A stretch of DNA of 64,000 nt from contig CBDCSF010000013.1 in assembly GCA_965221445.1 (NCBI GenBank), positions 1,302,001 through 1,366,000 of the forward strand, given 5' to 3'. The notes under the pieces are model-generated. The model was given only the letters and a program-made list of their open reading frames with translations, was not told the origin of the DNA and made no database searches. Every line of letters begins with the position of its first letter. The first letter of the stretch is position 1. The position numbers and the translations under genes are program-made. This DNA comes from MPNP01 sp965221445. GTDB taxonomy: Bacteria > Pseudomonadota > Alphaproteobacteria > Rhodobacterales > Rhodobacteraceae. Positions 1-8,682 of the stretch are shown here, one piece after another.

Positions 1-700
1 TATTTCTGCCGAAAGGCTCAATCAAGGCCCGGCTTGTGTCCTCCAAAGAAAGCCGGCCTATGTCCCAGGTATTCATTCTCTCAATAAAGGTGGCCTTGGA
101 ACGGCGCAATACCGATTCAAGGTCAGGGGTTCCTGCAATGACCAGCATGATGGGATTGCGCTGGGCTGCTGACTGGGCAGAATCGTAGAATATGTGACCA
201 ACCTCGGCTGGCATGTCATGGGCCTCGTCAATGAGGATGGCAAGCCCCTTACTGGACGCTGCAGCCAAAAGATTTGCAAGAAAACGGCTCTTATCACCCG
301 GTGTGGATTCCGACCCCCAGTTATATTCACCTTTTAATGAACCCAATTGCACGATGGGATCCTTGAGTTCATCCCCCGGAGTTAACCCGTCTAACCAGGA
401 TTTGGTGTCCACTTGGCCGATTAGGAAGTTTTGTATTTCATCAACGGATTGTAAATGCTGCTTGGTTAAACTGAGTACAGGCAATTTCTTCTTTTTGGCC
501 TTCTTGGCAATCCAGCCCAGCAAGGCCGTTTTGCCACATCCCCTTGGTCCGATAAGAGCAATGGCAGTAGGATGACGTTCTTTCTCAACTGTTGCATCAA
601 TGCGATCCCTCAACTCCAGTTTAAGTTGATCCCTGCCTGCCAATACAGGTGGTATTTCACCATAACCGGGTTGAAAGGGATTTCGCTTAGCCAATGGCAT
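1..700 (-). CDS. AAA ATPase (ORC/AAA_16-like), 3' end cut by window edge
   Basis: The minus-strand frame starting at ATG 700 stays open to the window edge, so the C-terminus is missing. The product begins MPLAKRNPFQPGYGE and carries a Walker A motif (GPRGCGKT, near residue 50) and a Walker B motif (LAILIDEAHDMP, near residue 160), followed by an IAGTP segment that fits sensor 1. This arrangement is typical of stand-alone STAND/ORC-type P-loop ATPases of unknown role. An AGGA ribosome-binding site lies about 8 bases before the start. No partner gene is visible because downstream sequence is outside the window. Function is unassigned beyond ATP binding. Confidence 0.8.
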   Translation of the reverse strand, partial: MPLAKRNPFQPGYGEIPPVLAGRDQLKLELRDRIDATVEKERHPTAIALIGPRGCGKTALLGWIAKKAKKKKLPVLSLTKQHLQSVDEIQNFLIGQVDTKSWLDGLTPGDELKDPIVQLGSLKGEYNWGSESTPGDKSRFLANLLAAASSKGLAILIDEAHDMPAEVGHIFYDSAQSAAQRNPIMLVIAGTPDLESVLRRSKATFIERMNTWDIGRLSLEDTSRALIEPFGRN

Positions 701-935
701 TTGGGGTTCCTATAATTTTTAAATAAAATATATGGAGGGAGTGAACTTATCAAGTATACCAAACCGATAGGGAGTGATTTCCGTATGGAGTGTCCTTTAT
801 TTTCAATACCCAGTCCATGGTCGTTCTATGTAATGGGTATTCCTCGGTTGCGATGGATTAGGTGTTTTTTGGTGAAAAAAGCCTCAATGGTATTACCACT
901 TTCCATAATTTTTGCATATACAAAAAATTATTGAT

Positions 936-1230
936 TCTTCAGAGGATGGATGTTAGTCAAAAATGAAAAAAATGTGAATTGAGATTCTAGTAGATTTGAG
1001 GCTAACCCTACCCTGCTAACCAAGTACACTGATGATTATTATGACGGCTACGGCAACAACACCTATAACCTACTTGGTTTGATTGGCTAGTCCACTTTCA
1101 ATATCTGCTCGAAGTTCGTTATTTTCAGCACGCATTTTGTTTTGGGTTGTATCAATATTCGCTTCAATGATTTCACAATCATTCTTCTGAAGCTCTACCT
1201 GGCTTTCAAGTTCGTGATAGCAAGGATTAA
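936..1230 (-). pseudogene. remnant of small coiled-coil/transmembrane gene, copy A
   Basis: The stretch is a diverged duplicate of about 15447-15730. On the minus strand it encodes the end of a small protein, a charged coiled coil (with the words RAENNELRADIE) followed by a hydrophobic helix rich in V, I and A, with a stop at 1016-1018. An in-frame TAG at 1070-1072 interrupts it just before the membrane helix where the other copy has Trp, and no start codon is present. The pattern resembles the C-terminus of DUF1640/CCDC90-type proteins, which is an inference. It is probably non-functional. Confidence 0.6.
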
Positions 1231-1313
1231 AATGATTTTTCCATGAGCAGGAGATTCACACCCGCCAGAAAAATGCACCTTTCCACGGCGCACGTTAAAC
1301 TTGGGTTAAGATC

Positions 1314-1538
1314 ATGGAAGCGAATATTGACGGCACATTGAACACCATGCGCGCGAATATTGATGGTACCCTGAAAGACATGCGGGCGGAACATAACAAT
1401 CTGCGTACGGACATTGAGCGGATGAATACCGAAGCTATCAAGCGTGAGAAAACAATGACCCTCACCATAGCCGGATTGTTTGGTCTAAAAATAGCTATTC
1501 TCGGTCTGATTCTCAGTTTGGTCTTGCCCTCAAACTGA
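1314..1538 (+). CDS. small coiled-coil protein with one C-terminal TM helix, copy C (possibly a remnant)
   Basis: A 74-residue ORF begins MEANIDGTLN, repeats the NIDGTL unit once, runs through a charged coiled coil and ends with a hydrophobic segment (TIAGLFGLKIAILGLILSLV). It is related to the minus-strand copies at about 1016-1222 and 15527-15735, which share MEANIDGTLN or IEANID and the RAD/RTDIE words. A TAA lies only five codons upstream and the homologous coiled coil continues upstream in the other copies, so the N-terminus seems lost. The Shine-Dalgarno is weak. It could be a short functional peptide or a decayed DUF1640-like gene. Confidence 0.45.
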   Translation: MEANIDGTLNTMRANIDGTLKDMRAEHNNLRTDIERMNTEAIKREKTMTLTIAGLFGLKIAILGLILSLVLPSN

Positions 1539-1549
1539 TTCATACAATT

Positions 1550-2509
1550 TCATGTATCCCACACAACCCGAAACCCCTGATGGGTTGTGGAACTGTCTGG
1601 TGAATTACCTGTTCGTGCTGCAATTCGGTATCTATAACAATAACTGCGGTGACAAATAAATGATCCCCCTTTCAGTACCTTAAATCCCCTCATCTGTTTC
1701 ATCCGTTGGCGTACAAGTTTCTTTCTTGATTTCACCTGGTATGCATCCGCTGTCCACTCCCACACATTGCCGATCATATTATAAAGACCAATTGCATTTG
1801 GTTGAAAGGATTTTGCGGGTGCGGTCGTTTTCCATCCATCCCTACCTGTGTTGAAGTATGGAAAATCACCCTGCCAAATATTACAGGGGTAATTGTCAGA
1901 ATCATTGGGTTCTGAATCTCCCCAGGGAAAACGAACATCCCCAAGACCACCCCTTGCGGCATGTTCCCATTCCACCTCTCTCGGCAACCGTCCACCTACC
2001 CATTTCGCATAGGTCTTGGCATCAGCGTGTGTGACATGAACTACAGGATGATCCGGATGCCAGATTTCGGCCTCGGTTCCTGGACCGTTTATTTCCTTCC
2101 ATGTCGCACCGTCGACACGTCGCCACCATCCCGCACCATCTACACCTAGGGTAGCAGGCACCCGTTCGGAAACATCAGACCAAAAGACAAAGGACCAGCC
2201 AAAACGTTCAGCATCGGTTTGATATCCTGTCTGATTAACAAATTGTTGGAATTCCTTATTTGTCACAACTGCCTGACCCATTCGAAACGGTTTTACCCGT
2301 TTTTTACACATGGGACCCTCTCCATCGTCAGGTATTTGTGGGTTATTCGTACCCAATAAGGCAGTGCCGCCATTCACCTCGACAGTTGCAAAATCCTCAT
2401 GTGTTTTTTTCTTATTGATCTTCTGGAAATTTGAATCAGATACTTTTTCTGTACGGGCTGGACTAGAACAGGTTTTTCCACTTGGCTTTTGTGAGAATTG
2501 GCCTGTCAT
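1550..2509 (-). CDS. formylglycine-generating enzyme (sulfatase-modifying factor)
   Basis: This 319-residue protein has the FGE-sulfatase fold. The C-terminal block with KGGSFICHRSYCYRYR near residues 280-295 matches the human SUMF1 active site, with Cys286 and Cys291 as the copper-binding redox pair, followed by the PDSS...GFR ending. The words GNVWEWTAD and GGRLPREVEWEHAARGG are also family hallmarks. In aerobes FGE oxidises the CxPxR cysteine of type I sulfatases to formylglycine in the unfolded chain. The gene is the last of the operon that contains a sulfatase at 5157-6650, its obvious client. There is no signal peptide, so it acts in the cytoplasm. Identification is firm; that it serves only this sulfatase is inferred. 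Confidence 0.93.
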   Translation of the reverse strand: MTGQFSQKPSGKTCSSPARTEKVSDSNFQKINKKKTHEDFATVEVNGGTALLGTNNPQIPDDGEGPMCKKRVKPFRMGQAVVTNKEFQQFVNQTGYQTDAERFGWSFVFWSDVSERVPATLGVDGAGWWRRVDGATWKEINGPGTEAEIWHPDHPVVHVTHADAKTYAKWVGGRLPREVEWEHAARGGLGDVRFPWGDSEPNDSDNYPCNIWQGDFPYFNTGRDGWKTTAPAKSFQPNAIGLYNMIGNVWEWTADAYQVKSRKKLVRQRMKQMRGFKVLKGGSFICHRSYCYRYRIAARTGNSPDSSTTHQGFRVVWDT

Positions 2510-2562
2510 TTCAGACGTTTACCTTAATTTTCCCCAAAGTACCTGTCTTTCGTTTATGTCGT

Positions 2563-3342
2563 CTACAGCGGACGTCGGGCCAGAGAATATATTTGGCCAG
2601 TAGGTCCTCCCACGGGGCACGTAGCAAGATATAGTGCAAAATCTGCCACTTCATCGGGATGTTTAACCCTCTCCCATGCGGGAAGACCCTTCGGCAAAGC
2701 ACTTTTGTCCTGGGCAAGGATTTCCTCTGGTGAACGTTCCTGTCCTGGGGGAGCATTGTCAAAGGTCGCCGTAGCTGTAGGCCCTGGAACCAATGCGTTT
2801 ACATCTATGTCTTTTGGCCAAAGTTCATTGGCCAAACTCTCGGTCATCATATTCAACGCAGCCTTTGAGACATGATAGGCACTGCTATTGGCACCGGCAC
2901 TATAGCCTTTGCCAGAGGTGAGGTTGATTATCTTCCCTCCCTTACGCATGGCCGGAAGTAAATAACGAGTGATCAGATAGGGCCCGCGAACATTGACTTC
3001 CATGGTTTTCCACCAAAGATCAGGATCAGATTCTTCAAATACCCCACGTTCAAGGTAGGCACCGGCATTGTTCACGATCAAATCTACCCCGGGGAACTTC
3101 TTAATAATACGTTTAGAAAAGTTTTTGACTTCTCCCGGTTCAGCCATATCCGTTGGCAAGGCAAGGCAAACCCGCCCGTACTGACCAATAATTTTACTTA
3201 CCTCGTTCAACTCTTTTTCTGAACGAGCACAGAGTGCGACATCGGCACCTTCCCTGGCAAAACGCAGGGCTATAGATTTGCCTATTCCACGCCCTGCACC
3301 CGAGATAACTGCGACCTTGTCCCTAAGGGGTAATTCAACCAT
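2563..3342 (-). CDS. short-chain dehydrogenase/reductase (SDR)
   Basis: This 259-residue classical SDR has the cofactor motif GAGRGIG (15-21), NNAG (91-94) and a catalytic Ser143-Tyr156-Lys160 triad (AYHVSK). Members oxidise or reduce secondary alcohols with NAD(P). Its start overlaps the stop of the upstream transketolase subunit as TAATG, so it is translationally coupled in the tct-sulfatase operon. A reasonable role is dehydrogenation of the imported sugar or of a transketolase product, but substrate cannot be read from sequence. The C-terminus ends SLARRPL, slightly unusual compared with the typical hydrophobic SDR tail. Confidence 0.88.
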   Translation of the reverse strand: MVELPLRDKVAVISGAGRGIGKSIALRFAREGADVALCARSEKELNEVSKIIGQYGRVCLALPTDMAEPGEVKNFSKRIIKKFPGVDLIVNNAGAYLERGVFEESDPDLWWKTMEVNVRGPYLITRYLLPAMRKGGKIINLTSGKGYSAGANSSAYHVSKAALNMMTESLANELWPKDIDVNALVPGPTATATFDNAPPGQERSPEEILAQDKSALPKGLPAWERVKHPDEVADFALYLATCPVGGPTGQIYSLARRPL

Positions 3343-4181
3343 TATATTTCTTCTTCCATTATTTTTAATTTCTGATAGATCTCTTCAAAACCCTTTTTCC
3401 AATCGACAGCATCTTTGGCGACATAATGAGCCATGGGCAATGCCTCCTGCAAACAATCAATCCCGTGCCACAATCGTGTATCACAGATCATGACAAAAGG
3501 TTTTCCCTTGGTATTACGAGCCTCTTCAAACGTGTCCATTAATTCAGCCATATCCGTACCACTGATCCGGCGGGTTTGAAATCCGAAGGCCGTAAATTTG
3601 TCATCTACGGGCTCAACTCCCATGACATCACCTGTATGACCTGTAGCCTGCATATCGTTATTGTCGACGATAAGACAAAGATTATCAAGATTATGATGAG
3701 CAGCAAACATTGCCCCTTCCCAGACATTGCCCTCTTGTAGCTCTCCATCGGAACAGAGGCAATAGACTCGCCGATCAGATCCCTGTTGGCGCAAACCCCA
3801 GGCTAATCCCGCTGCTTGGCTTGGTCCCTGACCGAGTGAACCTGCTGTTATCTCAAACCCAAGCTGACCTTCAATGGGACTTTGGTCTACCCTTGTGCCA
3901 TTTTCATTGTAGGTTCGTAATTCGTCCATTGTGTAGTATTCTGCCTCGTACAGGGCAGCGTAGGTCATGATCGCATCATGACCGTTCGAGAGAACAAACC
4001 GATCATAATAATTACCTTCGTCATCCGTCCTCAACTCCTCAAAATACAGGCACGCAGCAATATCTGCGAGAGCCACACCTTGCGCTGCATACCCTCCACG
4101 AATTTTACAAATTCGAAGTACATTAAGTCTGATTTTACCCGCAACGTATTCCAAAAATCGTATTCTGTAACTGTCCCTCAC
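3342..4181 (-). CDS. transketolase, N-terminal (thiamine-diphosphate binding) subunit, first copy
   Basis: The protein of about 279 residues is the N-terminal half of a split transketolase, with the ThDP/Mg motif GDGELQEG followed by a conserved NN in VDNNDMQATG, and GSLGQG. The open frame extends to a TTG at 4196, but GTG at 4181 is preferred: it has GGAGG eight bases upstream and overlaps the TGA of the partner subunit gene (GTGA). The partner, the C-terminal subunit, is directly upstream at 4178-5152. The pair transfers two-carbon ketol units between sugars. Split pairs are common in catabolic clusters, including the sulfosugar pathway enzyme SqwGH. A second, different pair lies divergently at 10622-12441. 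Confidence 0.88.
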   Translation of the reverse strand: MRDSYRIRFLEYVAGKIRLNVLRICKIRGGYAAQGVALADIAACLYFEELRTDDEGNYYDRFVLSNGHDAIMTYAALYEAEYYTMDELRTYNENGTRVDQSPIEGQLGFEITAGSLGQGPSQAAGLAWGLRQQGSDRRVYCLCSDGELQEGNVWEGAMFAAHHNLDNLCLIVDNNDMQATGHTGDVMGVEPVDDKFTAFGFQTRRISGTDMAELMDTFEEARNTKGKPFVMICDTRLWHGIDCLQEALPMAHYVAKDAVDWKKGFEEIYQKLKIMEEEI

Positions 4182-5152
4182 CGTGCATACCTCCAAATAT
4201 CTCTGGCGAGAGTTCTCCCATCAAGGCGAAGTTGTGAACGAATATAGGGCAAACTTCCACCCGGAGCCCACCTATTGGGTAGACCAAGGCGTTTGACACG
4301 TGGTCCGTGTCCAACGTCTGATATTATTTCTGCCACCAATGATCCAAGCCCCGTTACTATCTGATGATTTTCCACTGTAATTATATAATCGTGGTTAAAG
4401 GCAAAATCTACGATATCATCTTCATTGACAGGTTTGATAGTCGGTACGTGCAGGACGGAATGGTCTACCTTTTTCTTACGTAAGTGAACTGAGGCGTCAA
4501 GTGCCCATTGTGTTCCAAGTCCAGTAGCAATTATCCCTATCCCCTTACCTTCCTTCAACAGGTAGGTCTTGCCAATCTCAAAATTAAATTCGTTGGCGTC
4601 GAGAAACTTCCGAGTATCACCTCGATGCCCACGGATATAGGTCAGACCTGGACGATCTACAGCAGCATTGAGTGCTCCTCGGAAATCTATCGGGTCCATG
4701 GGATCAATTACAGTTGCATTGGGTATCGCGCGAACCATACCCAAATCCTCGGCGGCTTGATGGTGGATGCGGGCCGGGTTGGCAATACCAGGAGTAAAAC
4801 CAATGGCGATATTGGTTGGACCAACCTCCCGATTTGTACCCGGTCCAGATCCGGTACCCATGCAGATCATCATCTGATCGTAGGCTCGACGGGTTATGTA
4901 ACAGGCAAAACAGGTTGCCACTGGAATCAACCCCGACTTGGCAACCCCAGCAGCTACAGACAGCAAGTTTTGCTCTGCCATACCGACTTCAAGATGTTGT
5001 TCAGGTAATTCCTTTTTCACACGGACCACCTGGCAATATTTACTTAGGTCCGCACTCATGATCACCACATCCTTACGACGTCGGCACAGGTCATAGCTAA
5101 TCTCGTCAAATGGTGCAGGGTCTATACTGTTAGTATCATTCAACAGCATCAT
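4178..5152 (-). CDS. transketolase, C-terminal (pyrimidine-binding) subunit, first copy
   Basis: This encodes the C-terminal half of a split transketolase, with the pyrimidine-binding domain (VGMAEQNLLSVAAGVAKSG, where the Glu activates ThDP) and the C-terminal transketolase domain (TVENHQIVTGLGSLVAE). The frame is open to ATG 5218, but that would overlap the sulfatase by about 60 bases; ATG 5152 begins just after the sulfatase stop and gives 324 residues, a normal length. The Shine-Dalgarno is weak there, so coupling to sulfatase translation is likely. It pairs with the subunit at 3342-4181. Start choice is uncertain (5218, 5176, 5152 or 5149). Confidence 0.86.
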   Translation of the reverse strand: MMLLNDTNSIDPAPFDEISYDLCRRRKDVVIMSADLSKYCQVVRVKKELPEQHLEVGMAEQNLLSVAAGVAKSGLIPVATCFACYITRRAYDQMMICMGTGSGPGTNREVGPTNIAIGFTPGIANPARIHHQAAEDLGMVRAIPNATVIDPMDPIDFRGALNAAVDRPGLTYIRGHRGDTRKFLDANEFNFEIGKTYLLKEGKGIGIIATGLGTQWALDASVHLRKKKVDHSVLHVPTIKPVNEDDIVDFAFNHDYIITVENHQIVTGLGSLVAEIISDVGHGPRVKRLGLPNRWAPGGSLPYIRSQLRLDGRTLARDIWRYAR

Positions 5153-5156
5153 TTTC

Positions 5157-6650
5157 TCATGGTACGTTTTTGGCATTCGGCAAGAGTACTTTTTGAAGAT
5201 ACTCTTCAGCCTGGGCATGTGTTATCCAATCAGGCGGTGGGAAGTCAGCGGCCATATTCCAATCATCCCCGGTTGTTTTCATATGGTTTTCCAATTTTAC
5301 ATCAAATTCATCCATTAAACCTGTATAGGCAGGATCATCAACAAGGTTATTCAATTCGTTCCGATCATTACGTTGATCAAAAAGCAGGGCACGGTGGTCC
5401 TTGCGTCGCATATAAAGCCAGTCCCTGGTACGAATCCCACGTTCAGCAAATGGGGCAAATTCACCCGGATTCCCACCAGTTTGGGTGAAGACCTGGTACC
5501 AAATAGTATCACGAGCTGTCTCACTTTTACCGTCAAGTACCGGCAAATAGGATTGGCTATCCCGTCCCTCTGGGAATTCTATACCGACGAGATCAAACAG
5601 GGTGGCCATCATATCCACCCCAACATCAACCATGGCTTCGGTACGTCTTGGCTGGAACCGTACCGGGTATCGCACGATCAAGGGTACATGCATAGCTGCC
5701 CGGTAAGCCTGATTCTTGATACCACAAAATGATCCGTGCTGCCCACACATATCCCCGTGGTCTGACATAAAGATCACCACTGTATCCCTGGTTATCCCAA
5801 GTGCATCAAGTTGGTTGAGGATACGACCAACGTTCCAGTCTATATTATGAATCATACCGTAATACTCAGCGAGAAACTCTCTAATTTCTGCCTCGGTTTC
5901 AACCTCACCGACTTGCTTGGTTTCTTGAGATGCATGGCTCTTGTGACCTGATCGTTCGTCGCCACCGCAAAGAACATCGTTACGATGTAATTGGACCTTC
6001 GACTGTAAATCTGGATCCGGTACACCGGGCGGAAGAGGAATTTTGTCTGGATCATAGATGCAGCGGAGATAATCCGGTATATCCATTGGAAAATGGGGTG
6101 GTCCATAGCTGATATAACCCAGGAAGGGTTTGTTATCCCTTGCCCTGACCGAACTGTCAATAAATTCCATCAGGTGATCAGTTTGATAATCTGGCTCATA
6201 TCGTGCTGAGTGACAGGCCTGACCCTCATCTTCAAAATATATTGATGACCTGTAATTGTGACCACGGTTAAATCCGATAAAATGATCAAAGCCAAAGCGT
6301 CGATCAGGCGGAACAAAACCCGGTTTAGGTCCACCTTCAAGGTGCCATTTGCCTATATACCCGGTACGATAGCCAGCATCACGCAAATATTCAGCAAGGA
6401 ACCCCTGGTCACCACGCAGTGGGAAATGATTTTGAATCATCCCGTGGCCTTGAGCATATTTTCCAGTCAGAACAGAAGCCCTGAATGGACAACAAATCGG
6501 ATAACTCGTAAAGGCTTCGCTAAAATGTACACCTTCGCTTGATAACCTGTCGATGTTAGCAGTCTTAATCACGGGATTACCTGCGCAACCCATGGCATCA
6601 TAACGCATCTGGTCGGCATAGATGATCAATATGTTAGGTTGTTTAGTCAT
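5157..6650 (-). CDS. type I sulfatase (formylglycine-dependent)
   Basis: This 497-residue alkaline-phosphatase-superfamily hydrolase cleaves sulfate esters. It has the N-terminal metal segment YADQMRYDAMG, the CxPxR activation site as CCPFRASVLTG with Cys53 the formylglycine precursor, KWHLEGG, and the later metal site SDHGDMCGQHG. Phe replaces the usual Ser or Ala at the fourth motif position, which is uncommon. Start ATG 6650 overlaps the TctA stop as ATGA; the longer frame to 6695 is unlikely. No signal peptide is seen, so it should act in the cytoplasm after uptake by the neighbouring Tct transporter. The FGE at 1550-2509 would mature it. The substrate is unknown. Confidence 0.92.
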   Translation of the reverse strand: MTKQPNILIIYADQMRYDAMGCAGNPVIKTANIDRLSSEGVHFSEAFTSYPICCPFRASVLTGKYAQGHGMIQNHFPLRGDQGFLAEYLRDAGYRTGYIGKWHLEGGPKPGFVPPDRRFGFDHFIGFNRGHNYRSSIYFEDEGQACHSARYEPDYQTDHLMEFIDSSVRARDNKPFLGYISYGPPHFPMDIPDYLRCIYDPDKIPLPPGVPDPDLQSKVQLHRNDVLCGGDERSGHKSHASQETKQVGEVETEAEIREFLAEYYGMIHNIDWNVGRILNQLDALGITRDTVVIFMSDHGDMCGQHGSFCGIKNQAYRAAMHVPLIVRYPVRFQPRRTEAMVDVGVDMMATLFDLVGIEFPEGRDSQSYLPVLDGKSETARDTIWYQVFTQTGGNPGEFAPFAERGIRTRDWLYMRRKDHRALLFDQRNDRNELNNLVDDPAYTGLMDEFDVKLENHMKTTGDDWNMAADFPPPDWITHAQAEEYLQKVLLPNAKNVP

Positions 6651-8143
6651 TTGCTGGTTGATCTTCCCCTTAGCCGGGAAGTAATTGGTCCCCACAAGAC
6701 AGTCAACATCAGTACGGCATAAATGCTCAATCCAATGGGTGTGCTAAAGAACTCCACGAATGATCCATCTGCGATAGTTAAGGATTGTCGTAAGGAATTC
6801 TCAAGGATTGGACCCAGAACAAAACCGATGGACAGCGGTGCAATGGAATAACCCAGTTTGCGAACCACGTAGCCGAGGATACCCGCACCCAAAAGCACAC
6901 CCACATTGAAGAATGAATAAGAGACCGAATAAATACCCACAAAACTCAACAACAACACCGTCGGCACGATAACCGATGTCGGAACCATGATCAACCGGGC
7001 GGCAAAACGTATTGCTACCAGGCCAATAAACATCATGAGAAGGTTGATCACAAACAAGCCAATAAAAATTGCATACATCAAATCAGGACGGTCACTAAAG
7101 AGCTTGGGCCCAGGCGTCAGACCTTGGATCAGCAAGGCACCAAGCAATACTGCTGCAGCTGGACTCCCCGGCACACCTAGTGTCAATGTAGGTACCAAGG
7201 CCCCACCCACAGTTGCATTATTGGCTGTCTCGGGAGCAATTATCCCTTCGGCGATTCCGGTACCATAAGCCTCAGGGGTCTTTGAACGACGCTTGGCTTC
7301 TGAATAGGCAAAAAAGGCACCTACAGCTGCCCCCTCCCCTGGAATAATCCCAATGATCGTCCCAATAATTGAGGAACGCATGATCACATCTTTCAACCTG
7401 CTCAGAGTTTTAAAACTGGGTAGTTTTACCTTCAGGCTGTCCATATTGAAATTGGTCTTCTGTAAAGCCCGTTCTGATCCGATCAATACCTCGGATACTG
7501 CGAATAGACCAACTAGAAAGGGTACAAGTGGCAGACCTTCATAAAGATGATATGTACCGAATGTAAATCTCTCCGTCCCATTCAACTCATCCAGTCCCCA
7601 GGTTGTCAGAAAAATGCCCAATGTGCCCATCAGCAGTCCTTTGGGAAGACTCTTGCCTGCAACACGAACCACAACAATCAGGCCAAAGACACTGATGGCA
7701 AGGTATTCCCGAGGACCGAACTTGACCGCAAGGCTTGCCAATACTGGAGAAATCACCGCAAGACAAACGACGCTGAACAGTCCTCCGATAATTGACCCAG
7801 TCAAAGAAAAACCGAGTGCCTCACCTCCTCTACCGGCCTTGAACATTTTGTGCCCGTCTTGAACGGTTGCTATGGCTGCTCCTGTACCAGGTATACCGAC
7901 AGCGATAGCCGAAATTGAGCCCCCGTAAATTGCAGCTGAATAAATCCCCAACAAAAGAATCATTGATGGGATAGTATCCATATAAAAGGTAAATGGGAGT
8001 GCCAATGCGATCGCAATAGGTGGCCCCAAGCCAGGTAATATACCAATAATTATCCCGAGAATAATACCCACTATCAACAATGTAATGGTCATAGGGTCGG
8101 CCAACAGACCAAATGCTATTACGAGCTCATTCAAATCAAGCAC
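6647..8143 (-). CDS. tripartite tricarboxylate transporter, large permease TctA
   Basis: This 498-residue protein has about 12 hydrophobic segments and the TctA signatures GLGPPIAIALALPFT near residue 40 and IPGTGAAIATVQDGH near residue 85, with the second-half repeat IIGIIPGEGAAVGAFFAY. It starts with GTG at 8143, eight bases after the TctB stop. TctA is the channel subunit driven by an ion gradient; it receives substrate from the periplasmic TctC. Here the set is in one operon with a sulfatase, transketolase and SDR, so a sulfated or carboxylated sugar derivative is a likelier cargo than citrate. Confidence 0.93.
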   Translation of the reverse strand: MLDLNELVIAFGLLADPMTITLLIVGIILGIIIGILPGLGPPIAIALALPFTFYMDTIPSMILLLGIYSAAIYGGSISAIAVGIPGTGAAIATVQDGHKMFKAGRGGEALGFSLTGSIIGGLFSVVCLAVISPVLASLAVKFGPREYLAISVFGLIVVVRVAGKSLPKGLLMGTLGIFLTTWGLDELNGTERFTFGTYHLYEGLPLVPFLVGLFAVSEVLIGSERALQKTNFNMDSLKVKLPSFKTLSRLKDVIMRSSIIGTIIGIIPGEGAAVGAFFAYSEAKRRSKTPEAYGTGIAEGIIAPETANNATVGGALVPTLTLGVPGSPAAAVLLGALLIQGLTPGPKLFSDRPDLMYAIFIGLFVINLLMMFIGLVAIRFAARLIMVPTSVIVPTVLLLSFVGIYSVSYSFFNVGVLLGAGILGYVVRKLGYSIAPLSIGFVLGPILENSLRQSLTIADGSFVEFFSTPIGLSIYAVLMLTVLWGPITSRLRGRSTSK

Positions 8144-8149
8144 AGGAGT

Positions 8150-8611
8150 TCACACCAACTGAATTCCAAGCAGGTAGGTAAATACAAGGTAGATACACCC
8201 TGTGAGTACCCATACTGTTGCATAGATTGAAGGTCGCTTGATCCCCATCGCCAGCAATGATAGCGGTCCAAGCAGTATTGCCATGGGAATAAATCCAAAG
8301 CTCCGCCAAGTAAAATAACAAACAATGGAAACAATCAACATCAAAATCCCCCGGCGTGCATCCCCGGCACTACCAAAGACAGTCATGCCTCTATCACCTC
8401 CTGCTACTCCCTTAACACCATACAGGTAGCAGGTGATGAGTGCACAGACAACCATGGCACCCAACATCAATTGTGGAAAAAATTTTGATGGCAATCCAGA
8501 ACTTGCCAACAGGCCAGCAGCTTCGAATCCTTCAGCAACCCAGGCAAAATAGGAGCTAACCAGAACGACCAAAACCGCAAATGCAGTGTTGGCGATTCGT
8601 TGGCTGAGCAT
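8150..8611 (-). CDS. tripartite tricarboxylate transporter, small permease TctB
   Basis: The 153-residue protein has four predicted membrane segments separated by short loops, the size and layout of TctB. It starts at ATG 8611 with a good ribosome-binding site (GAGGAG) eight bases upstream and is followed by TctA after a few bases. TctB is poorly conserved across the family, so the call rests on size, topology and position between tctC and tctA. A short hairpin separates it from tctC. Confidence 0.85.
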   Translation of the reverse strand: MLSQRIANTAFAVLVVLVSSYFAWVAEGFEAAGLLASSGLPSKFFPQLMLGAMVVCALITCYLYGVKGVAGGDRGMTVFGSAGDARRGILMLIVSIVCYFTWRSFGFIPMAILLGPLSLLAMGIKRPSIYATVWVLTGCIYLVFTYLLGIQLV

Positions 8612-8630
8612 GAATTAACTCCTCAAATTA

Positions 8631-8668
8631 TGGACACCGTACATTTTCCCATAAAAGTACGGTGTCCA
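8631..8668 (-). promoter_or_regulatory. intercistronic hairpin between tctC and tctB
   Basis: A perfect 12-bp inverted repeat (TGGACACCGTAC and its complement) with a 14-base loop lies between the end of tctC and the start of tctB. There is no T-run directly behind it on the transcribed strand. Such hairpins after binding-protein genes usually act as mRNA 3' stabilisers or partial terminators, so the soluble receptor is made in excess over the permeases. The function is inferred. Confidence 0.6.
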
Positions 8669-8682
8669 AGATCACACCACAA

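Noticed and set aside
1295..1543. 82-residue minus-strand ORF over the small coiled-coil gene
   Set aside because: The plus strand shows the conserved coiled-coil/TM pattern shared by the other copies; the minus frame is its shadow.
4508..5008. 166-residue plus-strand ORF over the transketolase C-terminal subunit
   Set aside because: Antisense shadow; the minus strand encodes clear transketolase motifs.
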